The notes under the pieces were generated by a model. That model worked only from the letters and a program-made list of their open reading frames with translations. It had not been told where the DNA came from and ran no database searches. DNA of 64,000 bases from Eutrigla gurnardus (lineage: Eukaryota; Chordata; Actinopteri; Perciformes; Triglidae): the NCBI GenBank assembly GCA_963514095.1, contig OY741264.1, positions 19,287,553-19,351,552 on the forward strand. Direction: 5' to 3'. Below are positions 1 to 13,100 of the stretch, piece by piece (within the stretch, counting starts at the first letter, position 1; each line of letters begins with the position of its first letter). A program made the position numbers and the translations under genes.

Positions 1-470
1 ATCGTTTCTTTATGGATACAAAATCTACGAGGAAAACGTTTTCGTTTCTGCGGTGAGTGGGACGGACGAGCGCCCGGCACGTTACTAGCTGAAGCTATCG
101 TTGCTATGTTGTAACAGTCATACATATGGACGTAACAGCTTCATGGATTTAGTACGGACATGACGACTGCACTGCTTGATCAATTCTTTATGGATACAAA
201 ATCAAAACTACGAGGAAAGCGTTTTCGTTTCGGCGGTGAGTGGGACGGACGAGCGCCCGGCACGTTACTAGCTGTAAGCTATCGTTGCTATGTTGTAACA
301 TAGTCATACATATGGACATAACAGCTTCCTGGATTTATTACGGACATGACGACTGCACTGCACGGATCGTTTCTTTATGGATACAAAATCAAAACTACGA
401 GGAAAACGTTTTCGTTTCTGCGGTGACTGGGAGGGACGACAGGCGCTCGGCTATCTTCTGCTAATGTCTA
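1..470. repeat. Tandem ~180-bp satellite at the left edge (about 2.6 units)
   Basis: TTCTTTATGGATACAAAATC recurs at about 6, 184 and 371, each time followed by CTACGAGGAAA and CGTTTTCGTTTC, then GGACGGACGAGCGC or a variant. Periods are 178 and 187 bp. The array opens the window mid-unit, so it probably continues to the left. It lies in the ARNT2 intron after the 1747-1821 exon. The stretch 480-820 after it shows nothing I recognise. Confidence 0.85.
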
Positions 471-825
471 CGGGGTGATTTGAGGTGAGTAACTTCATGC
501 TAAAACACACATATTTATGTCGTTTTGCAACACTATTTGAGCTAAACGAGCGCCGTGATGTCTCGTACGGACCCAACCTGTGTTGCATAGGTCTTGGAAT
601 TGTTTTCTGAGGCCCAGGAAAGCAGATATAACGTGCCCCAATGGGTTAGCATTGGAGCAAGTCTGGAAGGCTGCCAGGCAGGTACAGATCTCGGGCTAGG
701 CAACGTCAATTTTTGTCGGGTTTTTTGCTTCTAATAAGTCGGGATGACCCTGAGGACAACGGAAATGGGGTCAAAAATGACCGGATTTCTCCTTTAAAAA
801 GGGCTACAGATAAAAAAAAACAAGT

Positions 826-1494
826 TTAAAAGATGCAATAAAAGAGAACATTTAAAAAGTGTCCAGAGGAACTATACACTGGCACATAAAAGGAGACACT
901 AGCCAAAGGCAAGTGCAAAATATTCAGAGACTCGGCTGCACGGATGTGGAGGGGGAGGCAGTTCCAGAGTCTAGGGGTTGCGACTGCAAAGACTCTGTCC
1001 CCCCTAGTTTTTAGCCTGGACCTGGGTTCTTCCAGCCTCAGTTGGTCTGCTGACCGTAGTGCTCTGGAAGGGGAGTGGTGGTGGAGAAGATCAGACAAGT
1101 AGGTGGGGGCCAGACCATGGAGAGATTTGAATACAGCCAATAGGAGTTTGAAATTGATGCAGTAGTGGATGGGGAGCCAGTGGAGTGAAGCCAGGACTGG
1201 GGTGATATGTTCGCGTTTTTTAGTACAGGTGAGGAGTCGGGCGGCTGAGTTCTGAACCAACTGCAGGCGGCGGAGCTGAGATTGATTGATTCCAGTGTAG
1301 AGAGCATTACAGTAGTCCAGTTGGGATGTAATGAAGGCATGGATGACTCTCTCTAGATCGCTCTGGGGCAGGTAGGCTTTGGTCTTAGCTTGGGTTCTCA
1401 GGTGGAAAAAGCTCTTGCTAACTATTGCACTGACCTGCTGCTCGAACTTGAAGGCACTGTCAAAAATTACAGTCACAGTTCTGGCAGGATACAT
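826..1494 (-). mobile_element. L2-clade LINE, C-terminal end of the reverse transcriptase ORF (remnant)
   Basis: The minus-strand frame reads VTVIFDSAFKFEQQVS, then SQLDYCNALYTGINQSQLRR, LQLVQNSAARLLT, ITPVLASLHWLPIHYCINFK and LFKSLHGLAPTYLSDLL-like text. This is the typical C-terminal part of fish L2-type LINE ORF2 after the RT core. Only the last ~220 residues remain, so it is a 5'-truncated copy in the same orientation as ARNT2. It has no intact RT motifs and cannot be active alone. Confidence 0.85.
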
Positions 1495-1746
1495 ACTTTT
1501 TTATCCATCTGGAAACAAGATGGCATAAGAAACGGCCCTGACTTGAACAATTATTCAAATGTTTTTGTGGAGCACTTTTTAATCCTGTTTTTTTGAAGAA
1601 TGGAATATAAATTAGTTTTGCAGGTAATGTGTGTATCAAAGTAATTTGCCTGAATCCTTTAACCCTAAATCTCTACTGTCGTTATTTTTCACTTGACTCA
1701 AAAGAGAAAGCTTCCAGTCCAATTAACAGCAACAGTCCTGTCCTAC

Positions 1747-1821
1747 CTGTTGGAAACTTTCTCTGAGGTGACTTTGGTCCTCAGGATGGCAGAACTCCAG
1801 GATATCCTTCCCCAGCAAGTC
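1747..1821 (-). CDS. arnt2: ARNT2 PAS-B exon ([25 protein letters not shown])
   Basis: Acceptor TTGCCCTGTAG, 75 nt (25 codons), donor GTAGGAC. The peptide [20 protein letters not shown] and ESFQQ is identical to mammalian ARNT2 as I remember it and carries the PAS-B HPED motif. This is the last ARNT2 exon visible. The next (VVKLKGQVLSVMYRF...) should lie left of position 1. Confidence 0.97.
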
Positions 1822-4800
1822 CTACAGGGCAAGACAGAAGTCAGTCACCAGGAATGTATCATCATTTAAGATTAGTAGAAACATATACATACAGTACATA
1901 CATATACGTATGTATGTATGTGTCGGACTGTTGGAAAAGCAAAGACTGGCATACAACAAACTAGTGATGATAACCAGTGATGCTGCATTGTTTTGTAGAC
2001 ATTAGAACAGAATAAATTAATTGCTATGAGTTCCAACCCTGTGTTTCTATATTTTCCTCTGACTGAAAGTAAATTAATCATTCATCAGCATATTGAATGC
2101 AGGTTGGTTGAGGTGAGAAAGTGATGTGTGCAAACCTTTTCATCTATGGTGAACGGTAATAACAGATGTTAATTTAAATGCCAGAAAATTATTAAATTTG
2201 ACAAACAAAGGTCTGCAGAAAAACACTAACAAGGTAATTTAAATAATCTCCTCTGAACAGAACGTACTTGTTCATCATCTTGATAATGTTAGTGTGTGAT
2301 TCAGGGATTTGCTCAAAGTGTTTTCTTGTTGAATAGAGGCAGAAGCAGTCAACTGACTGGCCACAGGAATGTGTTTCACATACCAGAGCAGGAAGCAATT
2401 GTGTCTCATCCTGGTCTGTTTATTTCCACTGTCAACAGAGTACATAACTGATCATGCAAATTACTGCTAAGTCATGGAATGTGATCCTTATGCAGAAAAT
2501 CTGAGGCTGTATCGTGACTGGGGCATTGCAACACAGCCTTAGTGGACTATTTGAAGGTGATAGGTGTTTGTAATTTACACATGAAGCCTTTGAAAACTAG
2601 CAGGCGGTCCTGTCAGAAACCCAATCACTTGGTCAATGTTGGCAGCTTACAGTGGATATGACTATGTTGCAAAATTCCCTTATGAAACATATAACACAGC
2701 AAACTCTCCATTATGAATGTTCACGACATTATCAGCAGTCCCTTTAATCCTCTTAAAGCTCTGGTCTACGAATTGAAAGATTTGTCAATTGAGCCAAAAT
2801 GTATCTAATAGTAGCCACCCGGTCCGCATGGCTATGAATTCTCTGATCCGATCCTCGCTCACTCTCCTGGGGGGGGGGGGGGTTGTGGCGAGCGATCGAA
2901 CTAAACGGCGTCCTGTCTGAGTTTCTACCTTTGGGAGGCTTCGAGGGGAGAATGATACGACCTTTCAAATCGTAGACGATAGCTTTAACTTACCTGAGGC
3001 TGATAACCAATGACGTTGATGCAGCGTGGGTCGACAAAAGTGATGACACCATCCGAGTTATGACGTGACAGGAACTCTGTGGGCACGGACAGGCCGTTCA
3101 TATCCATAGAGACCGGAGAGCTGGTCACCTGAGGGACGACAAACACACATTTCAGATGCATCATTAAGGCATATGACGGCGATCTTCGAGTAACATACTG
3201 GGCCCTAGTTTCGTAGACCAGGCGCAGTCAGCTTTCAGCGCACCTGCGCCACGCCAACGGGGTGTGTCCGCCTGGACTTTGCAAGTTTCGTGCACCGCGC
3301 AGGCTCCCGCAGGCACACCTCCTGTCTCGCCCACCGGCGCAAGTGGGAAAGAGGGAGGAGAAGAAGGCGTGAGTGGGAGACGAGGAGGAGACGAGGCGTG
3401 GACTGGGATTAATACAGCCGATTCAGATCTTCACCAATCAAATGAGCTCCTCTCCTCACCTTTAATGCGTTAGGGGAGGTTCAGTGCAAGATCCGTCACT
3501 TGACAACCCGATGACAGAAGCAGCGCCGGCGCTCCCACCACGCGCATCACGCGCTGTGCGTATCATAATAATAACAATGCCGATATTATAAAAAACAGGA
3601 GAGAGAGAGGGAGATGTTTTGGTCCGAGAGGCTGAGTTTCCGTTACGCGTGCCATCCGCCTTTGATCTGACGTCAGATGTGACGGGACAATCTATATAGA
3701 TATAAATTCACGTGTTGATTCAATTAGTTGCATTAAATAGTGTTTGTTGTGATTATTTTTTGCATTTAAATGTGCCTGGAACTGTGGAAACCTGCCTGTG
3801 AGGTCTCGGTGACGTGTGCGCACTGCGCGCCGTCAGCCAAACTTCCACTCCGCCAGCTGTGATTCGCATTGAATGAATGGACTTTATTTATGCCTTGCGC
3901 CTTGCGCCGAGAGTAGACCAGGTTGGAGCTGGCGAGCTTTCAGCGCAGTCTCGGCGAGGCTTTTTGCCACAAAACTTCCGCTACGCCAAACTGAATCTGT
4001 GACGCCTCCCCCTGCTGCGCCGCCACACCCATCTTGGCGCAGGCAATCCACCAAACTGCCAAATTGACGGTGCGCAAGGCTGCGCGGGTCGAAACTTGCA
4101 TTGCGCCGGCTCCGCCACCCTGCGCCGCCCTGCGCTGCGCCACGAAACTAGGGCCCACTGTCTTTAAGAAGCTACTGGTATCATATGAAACTAGAAAACC
4201 TACGGAATTGATTGGTACCTTGTAAGGAAGGGGGCTGAATAACTTGAAAGTTAGGGTGCATTTTGGAAAGGGGAAAACACACATGGCGGTTTTCAAAGGG
4301 GTCTCTTGACCATGCCTTGGGCTTGTCTATAAAGGGAAGGTGGGCATGTCTGTAAACGGGACACTCTTGGGTACCAACAGAACCCCTTTTCATGCAGTTT
4401 CAGGCCTAAAACAGTTTGTGACGTGCAGTATAAATGTATTATTTTGTCCTATTCTAAAATAGTGTATTTGACAAGTGACTCCATTCAGAAAACAAGCGTT
4501 TTAAAAGTAGTTAGCTTGTCATCTTGCAGACAGACCTAACAAAGCATGACTTCACACTTTTTAGTGATCACCATCATTATGGAGTTATTTCAGCATCGTT
4601 TTCATCTGCTTGATATTAAATCACAGCTAAATAGTTTATTCTGGGTTCCTCCAGCTATGGAAAACCAGCAGATGTGGGTCTTACTAGATCCAGTGAATCC
4701 AGCTTGGTGAAATCCACTGAGCACCTCTGGATGATGTCATGAACTAAGACAGGACGCTGTCTGGTTTCCTGGTGTATCTGGTTCAATGATGACCCCACAA

Positions 4801-6758
4801 ATAAACACGAATCAACAGTAAATGGTCCTCATTTATATAGCGCTTTTATCCAAAGCGCTTTGCATTGTTGACTGATTCATACACACTTTCACACACCGAC
4901 GGCGAAGTCAACCACGCAGGGCGACAGCCAGCTCGTCAGGAGCAATTAGGGTGAGTCTTGCACAGGGACACCACACACTCAGCTAGGAGGAGCCAGGGAT
5001 CAAACCAGCAGTGCGGTTACCAGCCAACCCGCTCTACCTCCTGAGCTAATGCCCCCCAACGGTCTAACTCAAGTAACATGAGGCCAAACAATTTGCTTCA
5101 AAGTAAGTCAGAACACTAAATGTGGGGTGGCTGTTGCTCAGAGGCGTGTGAATGTGTATGAATGAGTTAGATCCTGATGTGCAGGCGGCTCCTCTGCCAT
5201 CAGTGTATGAATGTGTGTGAATGGGTAAAAGTGACTGGATGTAGTATGTGATTTAACCCACCAAAAGGGTGTGGAAACCACAGCATCCACTTTTTGCTGC
5301 TGTTTTTCAGTTCATAAGAGGGATAAGCTATCAAAAGGTTACACTGATGTTGACTTTATTGTTCGGGATGATGGTGAATTTTTTTATGAAAGAAATTCCT
5401 ATAAATTTGCATTTATATATCAAGGGAATGTCAAGGAGACAGGGGAAGCCATGCGGGCACGAGTGCTAGCAGGCTGGTCCTCTGGCTTCGACCAGCCTTT
5501 ACACTACAAAAGCCCATCAAAGTTTCCATCCCTCCACATTCATTTCTTCTACAGATTGACAAACTCACTAGCTTCTCCTCTGGGGAATGCAACTTTAACG
5601 TGAAGAAGTAAAGATCTTCCTGAATGGATCCATTTGCAATGGATGATTCAAGTTGAGACATAAATCAATATTACATTAATATCGTGATACAAGACAAGAT
5701 CTCTTGTATCACCAAGACAAGTCTTCGATTTTGCAAAATCAGTGTTGTCCTGGTTTTTAAGGATGCATTACAGTTAAGGTGATGTCATTTTCTAAACCTT
5801 CCTGACCTTTATAGCCTTTATAGCTGTTCTATGATTTGCCATTACCCACTCAATCATTAAAGCTACATTGCTGATGATTATTTATCATAACTAGAAAATG
5901 TATTTCCTGCGAAAAAAGGGGTGGAAATGCTTTAATGCTGAAGCAACACTGAAAAAACACAGAATATTTGAAGAAAATATTAAAAAAGCAGAATATTCGA
6001 AGAAAATATTAAAAAAGCTGAATATTTGAAGAGAATATTAAAAAAAGCTGAATATGTGCAAAAGTATGAAAAAGCTGAATATTTGAAGAGAATATTAAAA
6101 AAGCTGAATATGTGCAAAAGTATGAAAAAGCTGAATAGCTGAAGAGAATATTAAAAAAGCTGAATATGCAAAAAGTTTGAAAAAGCTGAATAGCTGAAGA
6201 GAATATTCAAAAAGCTGAATATGCGAAAAGTTTGAAAAAGCTGAATAGCTGAAGAGAATATTCAAAAAGCTGAATATGCGAAAAGTTTGAAAAAGCTGAA
6301 TAGCTGAAGAGAATATTCAAAAGCTGAATATGTGCAAAAGTTTGAAAAAGCTTAATATTTGAAAACAATATTAAAAAAGCTGAATATATGCAAAAGTATA
6401 ATTAAGCTGGATGCTCAACGGCACCTCGGCAGAGCCCAGGAGGTGAACTGGCACCTCTCCATTTTTGGTCCATACGGTTCCCAGTTGAGTTGTGTGAATG
6501 CTTGAAAGCATTTCCACCAATAATAATAAAAAAATTAAAAAAGATTAGGATAACATAGGTTGGAAATGCTTAAAAGCATTTCCACCAAATATCAATGTGT
6601 AAATATTTTATGAAACCACCAATGGTCAACTACTCCAACTCCTTTGGTACACTAATATAAGATATGATGTTAGTGATGAGAAGTAATCAGAAAAAACAAA
6701 GAAAGTCCATCTGCTCCTCTGTACTGATCCACTAAACCCCCCCTCATATTTCAGGTAA

Positions 6759-6851
<93 letters not shown>

Positions 6852-9800
6852 AGATTTCATGTTTTCCCCATTTCTTCATATGGGAATCACACACCTGCAG
6901 TCTTCCAATGGCCACCAGGCAGTATTTTCCAGTCTGACCTGCCTCTGTGTCTTCCTCTGGTATAGTCATACCTGGGGGAAAACAGACAGAGAAAGAGAAG
7001 ATGTCAAACAAAGAAGTTAATACTTGGATTTCACAGCAGTGAGAGGCAATCTGCATGCTGACAGAGACCTGCTCCTATACAGTGATTTATAAGTCATGTT
7101 TTCACCATAAAAATCTCCCAACTGAAAAACAATTCAATAGACTACAAAGCCAGACTCTGCTGACATATTTCATTAAAACAAATTATTCAAATATGCTCCT
7201 CTCTGTGGAAATTATTAGGCAGCCAACAACCCAAACAGACATATCAATGCCTTTTGGATGGCACTTTTCTGTTTTGTTTGTTGTTTTGTTTAATGAAATA
7301 TGAGGTCATATAAAATATCACTATGTTTTAGTCACAGTAGCAGTGGCATAGTTTACTGCAGCTATCTTATGATTGCTTGTATTGAGAAAAAACTATAATT
7401 AGTGCCTTGTGGTTGTATCCCTACACCAACAAGTCAAGTGGCTGTCCGAAATGTAATCCCTTCATCATTTTATCCTGTTGGACATCCTTGAGTCTATGTG
7501 TGTTTTTGTACCAACTGTGAGGAAATGTCCTCCGTTGTTGAGATATGGCATTCATAAGAATGGGACTGTAGACCAATGGCTTGTTAGCTAGCTAGCTTGC
7601 CCATCATGCTTTAATGCTTCACAGGTTACAGAAAATGGGCAGAACACTCATCTGAAGATAACAATGTGTGTGGATGACAGATTTTACTAAGTTACTCTGG
7701 CTCTTTGTGCTTCCTTATGAGCCTGATATCAGGTTCAAATGTCAACTCTCTACACTTTGTTTCAGTCAACTCAAACGCTATTTAAATAGGAATGTGCCTT
7801 CTGCTACTACTTTATTCCTATGTGTACAGCTGCTATTTCAATGTCTCAGACACAGTCTGGGGTCAGACTGATCAACTTCTGGCCTGACAAATAAAATGAC
7901 CCAATCAAGATCATAGAGATTCTACAATGAGCTTTGATAACCCATAATGTAACCGTTGTCTGGAAAAAAAGTCAGAGCCCATGGAGAGGCCACAGGGAAG
8001 AGACGAGACAAAGGTCCAGATTAACCTTGATTCTGTTGACTATGCATCATCTCAGAGCACACTGACATTCCTTCCAGTCAACATGAATACAGAACAATGA
8101 TCCTGTCTTCATTTGTGTCTCCATTCCTCCTCACAGTTCAGTCAGCAGCATCAGGCGCTCAATGTGCAATGATGTTATCCATCTGCAATTTATGAGAGCG
8201 CGTGTCTCGCATGATGACTGCCTGCCAGTGGTATTGTGGCCAGAAAATTCCAAGGAGTATTTTTAGTGCAACAAAGTAAACCATGTGTCAATGATTTCAA
8301 AAACACATATGGTGTGTGTGTGTGTCTGTGTGTTTTTTTTTTTACCTGAAAATTATTCCAGCATCACTTCAAAGAGGTCATTAAGTCGTGTTTCAGCACC
8401 CGACGTGGGTAGATCTCTAGATGCATGGTTTGACACCAAAGGGATGCATTCCAGGCCCTGTCTCTGTAAACACTGAACTCTCCCTCTCTCTCTCTGTGCA
8501 TGTGTGTGAGTGTGTGTGTGTGTCACAGAGTGCATCTGAGGCCATCAAAGAACTGGGGTGCCTCAGATCCACGGGATACTGCAGTTTTACTGATGAAGAT
8601 GATGCTTTGTTTATACTAAACACAAAGCCAACTGTCAAAGTAACGCGATTGCATATGAAGATGTTAATTATTTTTTTCACTAAAAAGGATGCTCACTAAA
8701 AGATGATTATGAGGATTATTGGGATAATATCTAGAATCCCAATTATTTTGGCCGGTATAATCGAGACATTAGATTTTCATACCGTCCCATGCCTAGTTGA
8801 GATTCTCCTCCTGTAGTCCTGATGTTGCTGAGTCCTAAATGCCAAACCAAACATTGTCTCCTGTGGCCGTGGTCCCCCAGAGGTCTACGATAGTAGCTCA
8901 CATTAGTCCAGAGACGAGACCAGACTATGTGGAGAAGCCAGAGACTGTCTGTGGTCCCCAGAGGTCTACGATAGTAGGTCACATTAGTCCAGAGACCAGA
9001 CCAGTCTATGTGGAGAAATCAGAGACTGTCTGACAAGTTCTCTGCTGTATTTATGTCTGTATGTATGTGTGTCTGAAAAGTGACCAGCAACGAGACAGAA
9101 CCAATGGCAACCTGCTACACCAACTCTAAACTGTGTTGTTCCTTCATTTCATTGTCATGTTTTGATTGGCAGATGATGAGGGGATCCAATTTTAAACTTG
9201 AACTTTTTAACCTGTTTGACATCCTTCAAATGTTGATTGTAGAGCCTTCTATTTGTTTTTGAAGTGATGTTTTCCTTTTTGCAGAAATTAGATACTAGTT
9301 CAGGTAGAGCAGTTAGTGACAGTGTGGGCTCCATGCTAGCTCTGACATCTTGACAGAGTAGCAGTGGGGGGACGGGGCTTAGCCAAGGGCCAGTTAAGAT
9401 AAATCATCATTAATTTGATTTAAAGCAGGTCACTGTTTTTTTTAGCAAACTGTTTTCAAACAGGAGGAAACAGCGGTCTGGATGAATACACATTTTCGTC
9501 TGGGTATCTTCTTCAGACCTGATGTCAGCGTGTGGATGGAATCACAGTATTTGGTCCAGAAAAGCAGCAAATTCCACAAAACCCACTCCAACCCTGCTCC
9601 ATAACAAATGTGAGGAATGATGTTCTCGGGTGATATTTATATGTTGCACAAATGCAAAAAGCTGCAGATATGCTGAGCTCCATTTCCTGTGGAGTGGAAC
9701 ACCGGAAATGTACAGCAAACTGTAGTGTCAGATGGGACACTCATCAGCCACAAGAAAGACTGCAAACACACTCGGTTCAGAAAAAGACAAAGATAATAAT

Positions 9801-10088
9801 TGTTTGCTTTGCTCTATTAGAGCACATGGGTTGTAATGGATCAGTGGTTGAATGGAGGTCCTGATCCAGAGCCGCTGCTTTAGGTTAAACCAGGCAACAG
9901 AAGGGACTCGTGCAGTGAGGGGAAGTTTGGGCTAAGCAGGGATACAGACAAGAGCATCCAGTTCAGGATGTGAATGAGTGAGTGTGTTTGTTTACCTGCA
10001 GGGGGCCAGGCTTTGATGTAGCCAGTGCAATGGACCACGGAGTACTGAGCCTCTCCTTCTTTAGAGGGTCCAAGGCCATTCCTGTCCA

Positions 10089-10169
<81 letters not shown>

Positions 10170-13100
10170 TAGCAGCTTGTTAGGTTCTCAGACACAGCTG
10201 TGGAAAGACTCAGCAACAATACAGGCTCTCTCCTCCATGTAATACTTCAGACTGCTGGCTTCATCTCTGTTCTGTAATGACATTTAGAAAACAAGCAGCT
10301 TTACATACTGTATATTAACAGCCCAGTGGGACTGCGGGTCGTGAAATATTCGCCAAAAGGGCATACACCGTACATAAGAAGGGGACATCGTCATTGTGAC
10401 GTTACCCACTGGTTTGTAAACTATGGTTTTAAAGCTTCGAGTTCAATATTTTGGCAACATCTTGGAATTTTTGCAATCAGTGAACACAAGTGACCATAAT
10501 TGGGACTGTGGAGGAGCGGTGGATGGATCTGATGAAAACAAGCAGCACCCTTACTGGATCTGGATATTATTTATTTATTTGTATTATTTGTTTATCTAGT
10601 TTTGCTTATTTTATTAAATTACTTTCATTATTACATTGATTTTTGCACTTTCAATAATAATAATATTGTTAAAATGATCTACTGCCTGTAATGTTTTATA
10701 TGAAAAAACTTCAACTTTAGTTGCACAAGTGAAAAAATTTCATTGATCCCTCATACTTGTTAGTTCATATTAGATTGACACTAACTGGGCAACCGTCTGG
10801 TTGACTTGTGTAACTGCTACCTGAAAAGGCCACCTGAAATAAAAAACTGAAAAGTTGCTTAACGTGCAGTCAGGAACACAGTTTTACTGATACATATTTT
10901 TTTGCAAATGTATTTCTTCATGTGACTGTTAAAGGGTTACGGCACTTCAGCGTTGGCTTCACTTCACAGAACTGGAGGTTGCTGCCTGGAACAGGGTCAC
11001 ACAAGTGTTGTTGTGAAGTGAAGCATTTGTGATGTTTTTTTTGTGCAGGTACAAATGATACTTCCAGCATTAATATATTAGTTTGAAATTTATGCAGAGC
11101 AACAAAAAAATGTGTTCAGCACAAATTAGATTAAACCATCCCTCTCGCTCCCATTGCCCTTTATAGATGCATGGTCTTCCCTCTGTCCTGTGCCCAAGCA
11201 AGAACCTGCCTGTTGCTGATTGTGTTGTGTGGTTTGGTCTGCCAAAGAGTAGTCTAATTTAGAGAATAGTTTGATTAAACTGAATTTGATCAGAATTTCT
11301 GAGAAATTTGGGTGAGTCTGTTTCTTACTATCAAGTTATAAGACGTAACTGTGCATCACTATATCTCTATATATGATTTACTCACAATAGAATTCCGTTG
11401 AAATACGCTAAGTTATCATATTGAATTATCAATGAGCCCTATGTGAACATTGGGAATAAATGAAGATGAGCATAACAACAGTTTTATCTCTTCTGGATCT
11501 AAGCAACTGGAAAGTTATGTTTGGGGATAAAGCTGGTTGAATGAAAGGATAAGGATTATGGAATGATAGCGGATTAGAGAAGACGTTCCTGTACCTGTAT
11601 CTCTTCCTCATGTTAGACAGACGGTTAAGGGAGATGTGATCCAGAGGAGCATTACCACACCTGCACACAAACACAACAGAAAGAAAAAAACATCAATTAC
11701 ATTCCAGTGGTACATAATACCAGCAGGCGGCTGCTAATCACAATAGGAGGTAAAACTGCTTGACCGACAACATCCACCAAGTATTGTTCTTGCTTGCTGT
11801 TCCTCCAAGCTATGCAGCACTGTTCCATGTTAATTTTTCAGAGACTTGGTTGCCAATTCTATTGTCGTTATACAATTCACCACATGTCTCACCAAACCAC
11901 TCACTGCAGTGTAGAGTCCAGCTGCAGCAATGATCAGCTTTCAGAAGTGCCATTTTCAAATGTTCTTGTTAAGCAGTTTACCATATCAACATTTATGTTA
12001 AGTTAAATTATGGCATCATATCAAAATGTAAATCTCACAGATGTGTCATTTTATTTCATCCACGTAAGCATTCTACAAAGAACATTTCTAAAAAGATATT
12101 CTCCTACAAATATCAACATTTGAACTGAAACCATTAACCCCACTAGGCATTTCAGCATTGACTTAATTTTTCATTCGTTCGCTCATGATGAGTACAAACA
12201 AAAGAATTAAATAGATATTTGACACCCATTTTGTGTTCGTTTTTTTTCCATTGGCTGGCTCATATTATTTGTGTCTGGATAAACATGTTATCATGCAGAC
12301 AGTTTTTCATATCACTTTCTATTCCAGTACTTGTAATTGAATCAAGTGTGACCTCCTTTAAACCTTCCCATAAGACACATATTTCACAATAATAAATCAA
12401 AGAGGCATGTCGGGAAGTCAAAATAAAATAAAACCTTCTTTTACAAGTATGTTCATAAAAAGAAAACTGCCCCATCAGTCACAGTCACCACGCAAGCAGC
12501 TTAATAACAGTTAAGAGAGGCTCAATGATAATCATCAGAGGTTGGTTGTTGAACATTACGTAAGGCGGCAGACATCTGCCTGATCTAAGAATGGCTTCCC
12601 TGAAATGTGCCGTGTTCCGTGTTTATGGACGCATCACGGAACTGCTTGCGTTTCACTGTTTGCTCTCAGTCAGTCTCTGTCAGAATGTTCCAGCAGCATG
12701 TTGCTTGAATTATGCAGTGCCTGGAATAGCAACAAAATAGTCCAACAACAATTCCTAACAACTTGCTGCACTGTGGTTTTCGTGTGACTCGCAGGCCTTT
12801 GTGATGGATCCAGACAAAATAAGGCTACAGCCAATACGTTGCAAAGAAAATGGACATGGTGTGTGACTTAAACTAAACATGGGCTCCTAGAAGCCCTTGA
12901 GGCCCTTGAGGCTTCTCAAAGCTGCTTTGATGTAGTTGTAACCAGTGAGTAATGGGGCAAACTGTGATATCCTGACATCATAGGGCTCAAGGAAAGAGAA
13001 ACCTCAAGCAAGAGGGTCAGGAGCTAAGGAGACAAGATGGATGTCAACACACAGCAATAATAAGTAGGATAAAGATTGCAAGCATCTAATTATCTATGAT

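Noticed and set aside
5271..5603. Plus-strand ORF of 110 residues
   Set aside because: No recognisable domain, no splice-supported context, and it overlaps another open frame by a one-base shift; likely chance.
6626..6847. ORF with a long Cys-Val run (and a similar one at 9880-10170)
   Set aside because: It is a readout of the CA/TG microsatellite. The second also overlaps a real ARNT2 exon in frame, but the repeat part is intron.
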